From NCBI GenBank assembly GCA_007644065.1, contig VJWN01000008.1, positions 1,118,411 through 1,182,410 of the forward strand: a stretch of DNA of 64,000 nucleotides, given 5' to 3'. This DNA is from Margaritispora aquatica (Eukaryota > Ascomycota > Leotiomycetes > Helotiales > Discinellaceae). The position numbers were made by a program, and so were the translations under genes. Position 1 is the first letter of the stretch; the number at the start of each line of letters is the position of its first letter. Below, piece after piece: positions 11,606 through 21,314 of the stretch. Under the pieces are notes generated by a model that was not told the origin of the DNA, did no database searches, and worked only from the letters and a program-made list of their open reading frames with translations.

Positions 11606-11724
11606 ACATACGACCATAGACTGAGGAGAATTGGGCATCCCGTCCGCTCTGCCATACACAAGCCTCAGATCGGTAGATTAGTAGTTGGGTGGGTGACCAC
11701 CAGCGAATACCTACTGTTGTATGT
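11606..11724 (+). rRNA. 5S ribosomal RNA, variant isotype
   Basis: The 119-nt sequence has the ascomycete 5S layout: terminal helix ACATAC/GTATGT, the CCCGTCCGCTCTGCC segment, and the strongly conserved GTTGGGTGGGTGACCACCAG block, followed by a T-run (11724-11729) as an RNA polymerase III terminator. Helix II differs from the usual fungal form on both strands (ACTGAGG pairs with CCTCAGA), so pairing is kept. That argues for a functional dispersed isotype of the kind known in Neurospora and relatives. Confidence 0.92.
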
Positions 11725-13192
11725 TTTTGTTTTGCCTGCCTGATTTGAGCTCAACCATTTAAGTGGGCTTTCTTTCACTTTTGTGTTCATGATGTTTTAT
11801 GGGGAGTAGAATATATATGTTAAGGTAGATTCGAGAGGACTTAACTAATCACATGGCGGAGGTGGTTTCATTTTTGTGGTCATATTTGCTCGGGCTTTGA
11901 CCCCGTTGATGCAAGATACTTGGCTACGTATCATGGCGACCAACTAAGAGACCTTTATAAGTTTATATGCTACATCTGTCAACCACGTGCAGCCAGAAGA
12001 AAGAATGACACCTTCACTACAGGCAGACAAGATAATAATATAAAGAACGTTAGAGTTGAAAGGATAAATAGCCGACAAAAATATATCTCATAAGGGTGGC
12101 TGATATCTAGTTAACTTCATCCTCAGAAGCGTAAAACCCTCAGGAATTAGTCCCTTCTCGACAACATTCCTCTCCTGTTGCGGTTGATCTCGAGCTCGGA
12201 GTTGAGAACTAAGTACTCACTGCCAAATCCATGCGCCCAGCCGTCGCTGCCAACTCGCAACCACCATCTTTGGGACGAGAACCTGTGGCCTTGCAACACT
12301 TGGAAAAGGGAAGCATGATGAAGCAAATCAACTCGAAGCAAACAAGCTGATTTTCAATACCTACTGCTGTTGCTGTAGGCTCAGCCTCCTGACTTCGAAG
12401 GCCTCAATCCCATCCACGAATCATCATTGAGTAGTGTGGGGGAAAAGCATCGCTTTGCTGCATGCTTCACGATCAACTTATACACATTTTGAGTGAGCTG
12501 TTCTCAGGAAATCAGCATGCGCTCGGAGAAAGTGAACTTGGCAAAAACAGATTCAATGCTGTGGTGATATCGTATAATAGAGAGATCGAAGTCTTTTCTA
12601 CATGGAATGCGCATTGAATGTCGATGTGTATAAATAGCTGTATTGATGCTTTCCGTGCTAGTGCAAAATGCCCACCTTCAAGCCAAAGCACTACAGCAAT
12701 TAAATGGAGGGCTGAAAGATCTAGAGGTGAATAGATTAAGGTATGTATTGAATAAATTGACTGTATGTATAGCCAAATAACTGCTCGTGTTTTTCTAACT
12801 TCGCTTGCTCTGTTGGCTTGTTGGCTTGGTGACTTGGTTGTTGTCGAGTGTGGGTTGACAATGACAGCGGTGTCAAAGCATGCCTCGAGAGGAGATGTGA
12901 GGTTGAGAATTTCTCTCATCCACTGCCATTTGCTTGGGAAGCAGAAGTGTGGATGAGCGATAGCTCGGGTGATGATGGAGGTTAAAAGTTGCAGCACCAT
13001 AAATATGATGGCAGTGATGAAACCCGCTGTTCTTGTCCTGTGCACAGCACTTGTCGTATACATTCAATGATACTTATAGAGAAACAGAGAATTGTGTGAA
13101 CCACAACAACCGAATTGCCCAAGTCATAAAGCTAATAAGCAAGATCCCAAATTAAACACCCTTCAGAATTCCAATCACTTCATCCCATCCCG
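11725..13192. other. intergenic, no confident gene
   Basis: Contains a 183-codon minus-strand frame (12512-13063). Its N-terminus has a hydrophobic stretch (GFITAIIFMVLQLLTSIIT), but there is no recognisable domain. It could be a small species-restricted gene or chance. The remainder shows nothing I can name. Confidence 0.35.
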
Positions 13193-13873
13193 TCAATGCC
13201 TGACCCAACACCCCGCAAATCCGACCTCGACCTTCGTACTCTCGTTTCCACTCCTCCCGTCATAATCTGCCAAATACGCCGCACAATGGTCCGTATGTCC
13301 GGGACTTGCCACAATGGAATCGAACGCATCCCACTCCTCAAACATGGCATAGAACTGCTTCTTCCAAATCTCCGCACAGTGATTGACATGATCTCTCACA
13401 GACGTATAATAAAACTCCCTTTCTGACATCGCGTCCACGGACTCGATTTTCTGGGTGAGATTCGCATCGATGTACGCTCCCCAGCTGGCGTCGTCTTTGT
13501 ACCCTTCAATGAACTCGGTGTCGTGGCAAGGGGCCGGTACCCAATGATTGAGGAGAATATCGTAGGCGCAGTTGTTGGCCCTGGCTTCCGTGGCAGTGGT
13601 TCCGCAGCTGAGGAGGTGTGCGTGCGAGGTTATGTTGTGCCGCTCTCCTGCTGCATATGAGGATTTGATGTCTTTGGGCGGGGGTTGGGGTGGGGAGTTG
13701 AAGTAGATTATTGTGATCCAAAAAACAGATGTGAGGACTAGGACGAGACTGTGGGAGAAGACTCTGGTACGTTTTTGCACATGTTGGTGTTGTAGATTTG
13801 GGGTGTTGGTGTCTGTCTCGTCGGAGTATTGGAGGAAAGGCTGGTTTTCGATCTGTTTGTTTTCTTGAGCCAT
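13193..13873 (-). CDS. conserved fungal type II membrane protein of unknown function
   Basis: Single-exon frame of 226 aa. The frame is open up to 14020, but I chose the ATG at 13873 because it has a good context (CACCATCACC before ATG) and the upstream codons look like leader. A polar N-terminus (MAQENKQIENQPFLQYSDE) precedes one membrane helix at about residues 37-57 (FSHSLVLVLTSVFWITIIYF). A large C-terminal part then has regularly placed cysteines and conserved-looking blocks: LLSCGTTATEARANNCAYDIL, HWVPAPCHD, SEREFYYTSVRDHVNHCAEIW, TDHCAAYL and VGFAGCWV. I recall this pattern from uncharacterised proteins common in plant-associated ascomycetes, with the C-terminal domain in the lumen or outside. 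Function is unknown. NITS and NLTQ are potential N-glycosylation sites. It has no operon-like partner. Confidence 0.75.
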   Translation of the reverse strand: MAQENKQIENQPFLQYSDETDTNTPNLQHQHVQKRTRVFSHSLVLVLTSVFWITIIYFNSPPQPPPKDIKSSYAAGERHNITSHAHLLSCGTTATEARANNCAYDILLNHWVPAPCHDTEFIEGYKDDASWGAYIDANLTQKIESVDAMSEREFYYTSVRDHVNHCAEIWKKQFYAMFEEWDAFDSIVASPGHTDHCAAYLADYDGRSGNESTKVEVGFAGCWVRH

Positions 13874-15413
13874 GGTGATGGTGAGGAAGATATGAATTTC
13901 GCAGTACTGGTTATAGAGTTTTTGATTCTTTGCTTGAGGAAGACAGTGAGGGCAAGTCAGGACCTTATGATCTGTTGTTTGGCATTGTTCGCTTAACTGA
14001 TGGCTGTGCGACTGAAACAAGTTTTGTTCTGAAAATGAAGATTCTTGAAACGATTCGTGTGCTGAGAGAGAACGGACTGTATCAGCTCGAGGAGGCGAGG
14101 TGTCAAAACGTTAGTCTCCTTTGAAATGTGAATGCCTCATTGTTTTGGAGATTATTGATGATCAGCAGTTTTTCGACGTTGGATTGAAGCTGAAAATGCA
14201 GTGCCCCCCATAATCCTTGAACAACAATTGCCCGAAGACTAGAAGAACATGCCTTGAAAATGAATTACGACCTTTGATATACAGTGGCAAGACAATGCCA
14301 ACCAGAATAAATGAATGCTCCTAATAACGCACTGTTTTCCTCGTCAGCTTCTCCTGGTACCATGATGTTCTGGCACCATCGTGCTTTCACATTGCCAAGC
14401 TGTAAGTTTCCAAGTTGAGAAGAGATACGCTTGAATTTTCAATAGAGAAGCAAGTAAGATAGATGAAGTTCCACCCCCATTGATAAGAATAGCTGCCTGA
14501 CTGACAGGAGTGAAGTAGGTCCAACCACTCAATTTCAACATCCATCATCCCCAAGTTCCCAAACCACTTGTAAGCAAACAGTTGACAGTGCTGTGGAAAA
14601 GACCTTTTCTCAAGTCGTCCGGTAACCAGGGGGGATATGGCCGATACAAAACGAGAGCAAAGAAGTTGGAGTTGAGCAAATAGCGAAACACTCTATGAAC
14701 TAGTGTCTCACTGTGTCATTCCATACACTCTGCCAGCACCAACATCATATCATAATTATGTGTGATCGAACCATTCCCCTCTGACACAAACAACAAAACC
14801 AAACGACCAGAGCCAGCAAATCTTCAGAGGTCCATACTGGAAAGAGAAGCACATGAAAAAGGAAGCTAACAAACCAACAAGCAGATTGTTATTGGCGATC
14901 CTCAACTTTGAGTGAAGGCTAGTATCATACGATGTGGGAATTTCTAAGGGTCACTCTCTTGCTGCAATTTGAACAAAGGAGGTAAAGGTAGAGGTAGAGG
15001 TAGAAGTTGAAGTTGAAGTTGAAGTTGAAGTTGAGGTAGAAGTTGAAGTTGAAGTTGAAGTTGAAGTTGGAAGGAAAAGTAAAACAATCCAGAACCTCGA
15101 TGGGCGCAACCGATCTACTGCTGATCTACCGGGTACCTTACAGGGGGGGTTGGTCCCTAAGCAGCCTGATGCGTCATCGACTGGAATGCCCAAAGAAATA
15201 TTTCACGAGGATTCACCCCACTATTGAACCACGATTCAATTTACATAGAATCTCACAACTTTCCTCCCTCAACACCACAACCTCTTCTTATAAACCACGA
15301 GTCTTCCTCAATCCTCGTCGACCATCCTCTCTCTCTCTCCGCAGATTCCTCCCATCTACTCCAACTCCACCTCCGCACCATCCACTACCACCACAACCAC
15401 CACAACCGCAATC
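13874..15413. other. intergenic, leader of the membrane protein gene and CAF16 promoter
   Basis: No additional gene recognised. The right part holds a hexanucleotide repeat (14981-15069) and a C-rich pyrimidine leader (15250-15413) directly before the CAF16-like ATG, typical of a fungal 5' untranslated region. Open frames on both strands here derive from the repeat and the pyrimidine tract. Confidence 0.5.
14981..15069. repeat. GGTAGA/GAAGTT hexanucleotide microsatellite
   Basis: About fifteen hexamers, beginning as GGTAGA units and changing to GAAGTT units, with one reversion in the middle. On the minus strand it would read as a Thr-Ser repeat, but no gene surrounds it. It lies about 350 bp upstream of the CAF16-like start. 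Confidence 0.85.
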
Positions 15414-16289
15414 ATGCCAGCCCAATTCATCGACCAAACCAAAGCCCCCTCCATCGCCGTCACAGACCTTACCTACATGTTCCCCAACAACCTGCCGGGT
15501 CTCACCTCACTCACGCTCTCTCTGCCCGCACGCTCGCGAACCCTTCTCATCGGAGCCAATGGCGCCGGCAAGACCACCCTCCTGCGTCTGCTCTCAGGCA
15601 AGCGTCTCGCGCCCACCGGCACCATCTCTGTCGGTGGTCTCGATCCATTCAAAGACGGTCTCGAGGGCGTGACATACCTCGGGCTGGAATGGGTGCTGAA
15701 TCCCATTGTGCGGACCGACATTGGGGTGCGCGAGCTGCTGAAGAGTGTGGGTGGAGACTTCTACGCGGATCGCAAAGATGAACTGGTTGCGGTGCTGGAT
15801 ATCGATTTGGATTGGCGTATGCATGCCGTGAGTGATGGCGAGCGAAGACGAGTTCAACTTGCCATGGGACTCATTCGGCCCTGGCGCATTCTGCTGCTCG
15901 ATGAGATCACGGTTGACTTGGACTTGCTGTCACGAAGCAACTTCCTTGCGTTCCTGAAGAAGGAGACGGAGACGCGAGAGTGCACCATTGTGTACGCAAC
16001 GCACATCTTGGACAATCTCGCGGACTGGCCAACACATCTGGTGCACATGAGTCTGGGTAAGGTGAAGGAGTGGGGTGCCATTGGACAATTTGATCTCCTG
16101 GTTAAGGATGGCGGGAGGGAGTGGAGTGGCAATAGCAGACTGGGCGAGTTGGTGCTGGGCTGGTTGAAGGATGATTTGAGGGAGAGAGGTCCTAGAAACA
16201 GGGGCTTGGCGAGTGAGGGAGCGGCATATGCGAATCCGGGGATTGGAGGGTATGGTGCTGAGGAGTTTGACAAGAAGAGGACTTTCTAG
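15414..16289 (+). CDS. CAF16: CAF16-like soluble ABC ATPase
   Basis: Intronless, 291 aa, close to the 289 aa of yeast Caf16. A single ABC nucleotide-binding domain and no membrane segments. Walker A GANGAGKTT at residues 47-55, ABC signature VSDGERRRVQ near 139-148, Walker B LLLDEITVDLD near 160-170, H-loop histidine in YATHIL near 196. The Walker B segment continues to VDLDLLSR, as in the Caf16 group. Yeast Caf16 is a non-transporter ABC protein associated with the CCR4-NOT complex and RNA polymerase II mediator. That role is known from yeast and transferred here by similarity. The signature has D-G-E where most ABC proteins have G-G-Q; SDGERRRVQ is normal for this subgroup. It converges on ELP2, whose stop lies 437 bp away. 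Confidence 0.9.
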   Translation: MPAQFIDQTKAPSIAVTDLTYMFPNNLPGLTSLTLSLPARSRTLLIGANGAGKTTLLRLLSGKRLAPTGTISVGGLDPFKDGLEGVTYLGLEWVLNPIVRTDIGVRELLKSVGGDFYADRKDELVAVLDIDLDWRMHAVSDGERRRVQLAMGLIRPWRILLLDEITVDLDLLSRSNFLAFLKKETETRECTIVYATHILDNLADWPTHLVHMSLGKVKEWGAIGQFDLLVKDGGREWSGNSRLGELVLGWLKDDLRERGPRNRGLASEGAAYANPGIGGYGAEEFDKKRTF

Positions 16290-16726
16290 ACTGGCTTCTG
16301 TCTAGAGGAACTGGAAGAGAGAGGGGGGAAGGAATGGGAAGGGTGGACAAGCACGAGGTTACGATCGATTTCATTCACGTTTTCATACAGTCTGGTTTGT
16401 CTGGTTAGCATGGGGTTATATGGTCTTGCATAAGCAACGCTTCAACGCGTTGGTGGGTGGTATACATCGTATGCATTGGGACGGCGCAACACAGGATTAC
16501 ACGATAGACGAGCAGATTTAACATTTGCCGTGTTTGGTTTCATGGAAGGCGAGACCTTTCGTGGTTCAACACAGAAGTAGAGGCAGATTTAACATTTGCC
16601 ATTGCTGTTCGTATATCTCTATAGAAGAGATCTTTTATGGATGATTTGGGAAAGGGTCCAAGAGGAGGTTCTATCTCACAACACTAGAGAGCGGAGGCTA
16701 TAGGAGATAATCTAGAGTCTTCCTTT
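16290..16726. other. convergent intergenic region CAF16/ELP2
   Basis: Holds the two 3' untranslated regions. The phrase CAGATTTAACATTTGCC occurs twice (about 16513 and 16582), a small diverged direct repeat. No gene is apparent. Confidence 0.5.
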
Positions 16727-19402
16727 CTAGACAATGCTTTTAGAACAGAACGAATAAACGCGCAACGAGCTATCCTCTCCCGCGATGGCAAGCTCCATGT
16801 CTTCTTGTTGTGACTGCTTATCCTGTCCTTCCATTTGAGTAGGTTTCCAAGCCAACTGCGTGATATTCTTCTGTGCGTGAGGTCTGTTTTATAATGTCAG
16901 TCCGTTGCTCACTTACTCCAAACATAGAAGCCAAAAATGTTATGAGGCGAACAGAATAGAAAAGAAAGAGACAAACAAAACGTACCCAGGCACTTCAGCA
17001 ACCAACCCAGTCGTAACCACACTATCGCCATCTGCACCCAATCCACCGACACAATAAATCTTTACCTTGCCCACCTCCGTGCCAACAGCAAGATACACCC
17101 TGCCCTCTGCACTCGTGAAATCAATCGCAGTAACGGGATTCTCCTCGCTAATCGTCGCTTGGCAAGTGTATCCCCCCTCACCTTCACCTTCACCCTGACG
17201 CCAAATCTTAACCGTCTTGTCCCTCCCCGCCGTAGCAAAGACTCCCTTCTCATCGCTCCCCTTAACAGACGGAGCCCACGCCGCATCGAGAATCATGCGC
17301 GCATGACCCTTCATGTTCGCTTGCTTGAGGACATACATCTCGCCTGCCTCTCCCTCCCTACCCCAAACAACCCACCCCCTGTCACGTCCCACGCTCAACA
17401 AGTACCCATCACAGCTCGAAAAGCTCAGTCTAGCAACCGTAAGCGTATGCGCCACCAGCGGCGGCTTGACCTCATGCCATGTTGCCGTCTCGAAGATTCG
17501 AATCACAGCGTGATCGATCGAGCTGGCTTTACATGCCGTTGCTACGAGAGTACCATCGTGGGACGTGGCGAGAGCCGAGATCTCGTAGCCGTGGCCGTAG
17601 AGCTTCTCGATTTCGGGCCAGAGCGTGTATCGTGAGAGGTGGTCCTCAAGCGGTGGGTGCGTGGCGTGGGAGATGGAGTTGGTGTTGCTGTGGAAGACTG
17701 CCGAGAGAGGATCAACGGTGTCGATGGCGTTGGGGTTGGCGTTTGGGTTGGGGAATTCTTGCTCGTTTGGGGTGAGAATTCTGGTGTCGGCGTCGATGGC
17801 GATGGCTTTGTTGGAGAGGCCTAGGACCGGCATGTTTGCTGCGTCGGGCATGGTGTCCATGCCCTTGTTTGAGAAGCCGCAGAGGGATTCGAGCATTGTG
17901 GCCACGGCCTTGGGCTCGCTGAAGACACGGAGCAGCTTCTCATCTGCGCCTGAGACGAATGAGGATGTCCCGAGTGAGTCGATGCAGTTCAAATCGTAGC
18001 CGTGGATCTGCGGACGCGCCATCTCGTGCCAGGAGACGAGGTCTTCGCGCTTCCATTTCGCATGTAATCGTGTCGTTTGATCCGACGACGTCGAGAGCAG
18101 ATAATTTCCATCTTTCGACCATGCGATGCCAGTGACTGATTGCGTGTGCCCGCTGATACCAACGCTTTGTTCCCAACGATCAGTATCGAGGTTATGATCC
18201 CATAATCGCCAACTTCCCGTGCGACCAAGAGACACAACCGTCTCGCCAGAGGGCGACCACAGACCTGTCCAGAATCCACCCGTGCTACCCGTCGCGGTCG
18301 TAGATCCCTTCTCTGAGCTGATCTCACCCATGCGTGCAACAGTGACCCACACGCCCGTCGACTCATCCGACTCCCAGATCGCGAGGGAGTTATCCGCCGA
18401 CGCGGAGAGCAGCTGCAGTTTCCCGCCCAAAGCGCGCCATTTGGTGCTGTAGATCCAGTCTTCATGGCCAAAGAGAAGGGCTTCGAAGGTTGTTGAGAAG
18501 TCGAGTCCTTGTGCTTGGAAGCGATGGGCACGGTTAGAGAGCGCTTTGCTGCGCATGAAGGAGCCGAGAGAGGTGGGATCGTTGGAGGAGGCTGTTGCTG
18601 CTCCTGCGACAGGGAGCTCGACACCTTGGTGGATTCGCCAGAGCCGGATGTATTTATCTTGGCTGGCGGAGGAGAGGAGGAGGTCGCTGTTTGGATCGAA
18701 GCTCTCTTGCGTGAATTCGAGAGAGCGGATCCACCCTTCGTGGCCGGACAGAGTGGCTTGGAGCTTGAAATCTGGGCTAACGTCTGGATTGAGGACGTAC
18801 AGCTGGATGATGTCTTTTGTTCCTGCTACTGCGAGGACGAAGGAGTCGCTTGCTCCCGCGAGGGTGCTGAGTGCCAGGGAGAGAGGGAAGAAGCGGGGTG
18901 TGATGGTGATGGTTTGTTGGAGGGTTGCGATGTTAGCGGATGAGAGACTCCATACTCGTACAGTAGCATCTGCACCACCTGTAACGAATATCTTGGGGGT
19001 TCGGCTTGATACTCCGAAGCAGTTGACGGAGCTGGTGTGCTCTGTGAGGGTCTGAATACATGTGTATCTCTCTGAGGATGGCTCTTTGCTCCATATGCGT
19101 ACAGTCTTGTCCACAGATCCACTGAGCAGGAGTTGCGGTGACTCTGGGATGAATTTTATTGCATTTACGGTGTCTGTATGACCACTCAGGAGTTCACATA
19201 CACCTTGAGATGTCTCGTTCTGTGAAATGAGGTTAGTTTGAGTGTGCTTTGTATAAGAGTCACAACTCACCTGTGGTCGCCATAATGCTATATTCCTGTC
19301 GGCGCCATATGCCAACAGTCCTGAGATATTCCAATCTGCCGCAGATGGATGTCGATTTCCACCTGCAGCCAGATACTCCGTCTTCATCTCAAGCTTGCTC
19401 AT
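16727..19402 (-). CDS. ELP2: Elongator complex subunit 2 (WD40 protein)
   Basis: Three exons, read on the minus strand: 19402-19271, 19219-16986 and 16883-16727; joined frame 840 aa. The start MSKLEMKTEYLAAGGNRHPSA is the typical Elp2 opening and continues AADWNISGLLAYGADRNIALW. WD40 repeats fill the length (for example LLSGHTDTVNAIKF, LSGHEGWIRSLEF, ISGHTQSVTGIAWSKDGNYLLS, GHARMILDAAWAP, FATAGRDKTVKIW). The small last exon supplies the end, with QLAWKP and LAIAGEDSSLRVYS, which the uninterrupted frame misses. Elp2 is a scaffold of Elongator, which forms the mcm5/ncm5 side chain on wobble U34 of tRNAs. The first intron is 51 nt, in frame and without a stop, so naive gene calling would retain it as 17 extra residues. 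Divergent neighbour: URM1. Confidence 0.93.
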
Positions 19403-20143
19403 TTTGTATAGGTCATGTGACCACAAAGTATGGTTTGATTCAAGTGTTTTCAAGTGAAGGGATATTGTCAACGCAGCAATAAAGACTGCATTGAGCTTGG
19501 AGAATTGAAGATGGAAGCTTCTGATAATCAAGTATCTTGAGAGTTGTGTAGAAGTAGTAGAATATGCAGTTGAATTGCTCTATCCTATTCTACCTTATTG
19601 TGAGGATGAACTCTGCTGAAGGGTTTTTCGCTTGGTCGTCGGACCCAAAATTCCAGTGACCACATCACCAAATCGCCGGATCTCATTTTCCCAAATCTCA
19701 TATTTCTTCACTACGACACTCATGATATGAAGCTATTCACGATTGAATATGAATATGAGGACGAAATCGCCTCAATCAGCTATAAGACAAAAATAAACAC
19801 ATCTCATATTCCAGCCTACAATCGAGTACCTTTTCTTTGCCTTCACATATTGCTTTCTCTGTCCCCAGGCTAAGGATCTGCACAAGCGAAGAAAGAAGCA
19901 CAGAAACAGAAACAGAAACAGGAACAGGAACAACTTCAAAGCGTAAAACTTTTTTTCAACGTCAACTCATCCAACATCCAACGTCCAACGTCCAACGTCC
20001 AACGTCCAACATCCAACGTCTACGTCGAACATCAAAACATCCTCCTCTTCCTCCTCCCCACACATCTTCCTCTACTCCTCTTTCAACTCTCTCAACCTCC
20101 CAAAATCCTTTATCCGATCTTCAGCCAGCTTCAGCCCGCAATC
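19403..20143. promoter_or_regulatory. shared intergenic region ELP2/URM1
   Basis: 741 bp separate the two divergent start codons. It contains an ACAGAA-type hexamer run (about 19898-19931), a heptamer tandem repeat (19975-20020) and pyrimidine-rich leader sequence before URM1. It could act as a bidirectional promoter; no motif proves that. Confidence 0.45.
19975..20020. repeat. heptamer tandem repeat in the URM1 leader
   Basis: Six to seven copies of a TCCAACG/TCCAACA unit, with little variation, lying 125-170 bp upstream of the URM1 start codon. Confidence 0.85.
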
Positions 20144-21314
20144 ATGACACTCCAGCCCAATCCATCAATTATGGCGTCCGAGGAGACAATCTCGATCATA
20201 GTAGAGTTCACGTAAGTATCCATTCATCCCCGTATCCTCATTGCGTGGGGGTTATCAATCATCTCCTCCATCAATCACCACCACCATCACCACCAACACC
20301 ACCACCACCGCCACTGCACCGATGACCACGATTCCTCGTTCATCATTCATGCGATATGCCATACACCATACACCATATGCCATGCCGATGGATACCTGTT
20401 CTATGTACAAGGCTCAGAATGTTCAGAATACTCACACACCATTAGGGGCGGTCTGGAGATGCTCTTCTCTGACCAGCGCAAACACACGATATCCATTCCT
20501 GCAAAAGATAGCAAGGGAAACGCTGTCACGGTGGGATGGCTGGTCCATCATCTATGCGACGAGGTTATGAAGGATACTCGCAAGGAGATGTTTGTATTGG
20601 ATGATCACGTGTAAGGCTCATTTTTCTTCTTGGTCCACCTACCTGCCACCTACCCGCCACTCCCTCCAGGATACTCTGATATCTCAATATCGTTCATCTT
20701 CGATCTTCGATGCTCAAGGCTCAAGGCTCAAGGCTCAAGGCGTTGCCAGCCTATCATGCATATTTCATGTTCTGATACAGCTCGACAATCCTCAGCCTAT
20801 CATGCACCTTTCACCGCTTCTCAACGCCTTCTCCATAGCATGGCAAAGCCTGCCTTGCCTTTGGCTGAGAATGGCACTCAGACCACAATCTGATTATGTT
20901 TTGTTCTCTCCATCGAGATGAGGCTGCATTGATTGCATACCATATCGTACCTGTCGCATTGCACACTTTGCAGTCGGTGTCAATTCGCATTGCAAACCAG
21001 CTTGTCAAGGATCTTGCCTCAAACCTTTAACCCAGCACCAGCCAGCCAGCCCTGATGTCTTGAATTCCTCACCGTTCGCTACCCCATTTAACCGGTCAAA
21101 CGCGTTCATCCAAGCAAGCACGTCAACCGTCCAAACATAGACACTTGCATCGGTACTTGTCCTGACCATCTACTGACAATTGTGTTACATATTCAGTCGC
21201 CCGGGAATCCTGGTTCTCATCAATGACGCTGACTGGGAGCTCGAGGGTGAAGCCACATACGCCCTGCAACCCAACGATAATATTCTCTTCGTCTCAACCC
21301 TCCATGGAGGCTGA
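20144..21314 (+). CDS. URM1: ubiquitin-related modifier 1
   Basis: Three exons: 20144-20211, 20446-20610 and 21197-21314; joined frame 116 aa, with intron phases that fit. The core after [13 protein letters not shown] reads [46 protein letters not shown] and ends STLHGG at the stop. The C-terminal diglycine is the group that is thiocarboxylated. Urm1 is a sulfur carrier for 2-thiolation of U34 in tRNA and is also a protein modifier (urmylation). The first ATG (20144) adds nine residues compared with a second ATG at 20171, which matches the usual Urm1 length better; either may be used. The second intron is unusually long for this window (586 nt). ELP2 of the same tRNA-modification route is the divergent neighbour. 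Confidence 0.93.
20716..20746. repeat. AAGGCTC tandem repeat inside URM1 intron 2
   Basis: Four copies of a CTCAAGG heptamer, located in the long second intron. Confidence 0.8.

Noticed and set aside
12512..13063. 183-codon minus-strand frame with a hydrophobic N-terminus
   Set aside because: No recognisable domain. Kept only as a remark in the intergenic entry because a species-restricted gene cannot be excluded.
15043..15672. 209-codon plus-strand frame before and across the CAF16 start
   Set aside because: Made of the hexamer repeat and the pyrimidine leader, and overlaps CAF16 out of frame.
17989..18624. 211-codon minus-strand frame overlapping ELP2 in another frame
   Set aside because: Lies inside the ELP2 WD40 coding sequence and has no recognisable domain.
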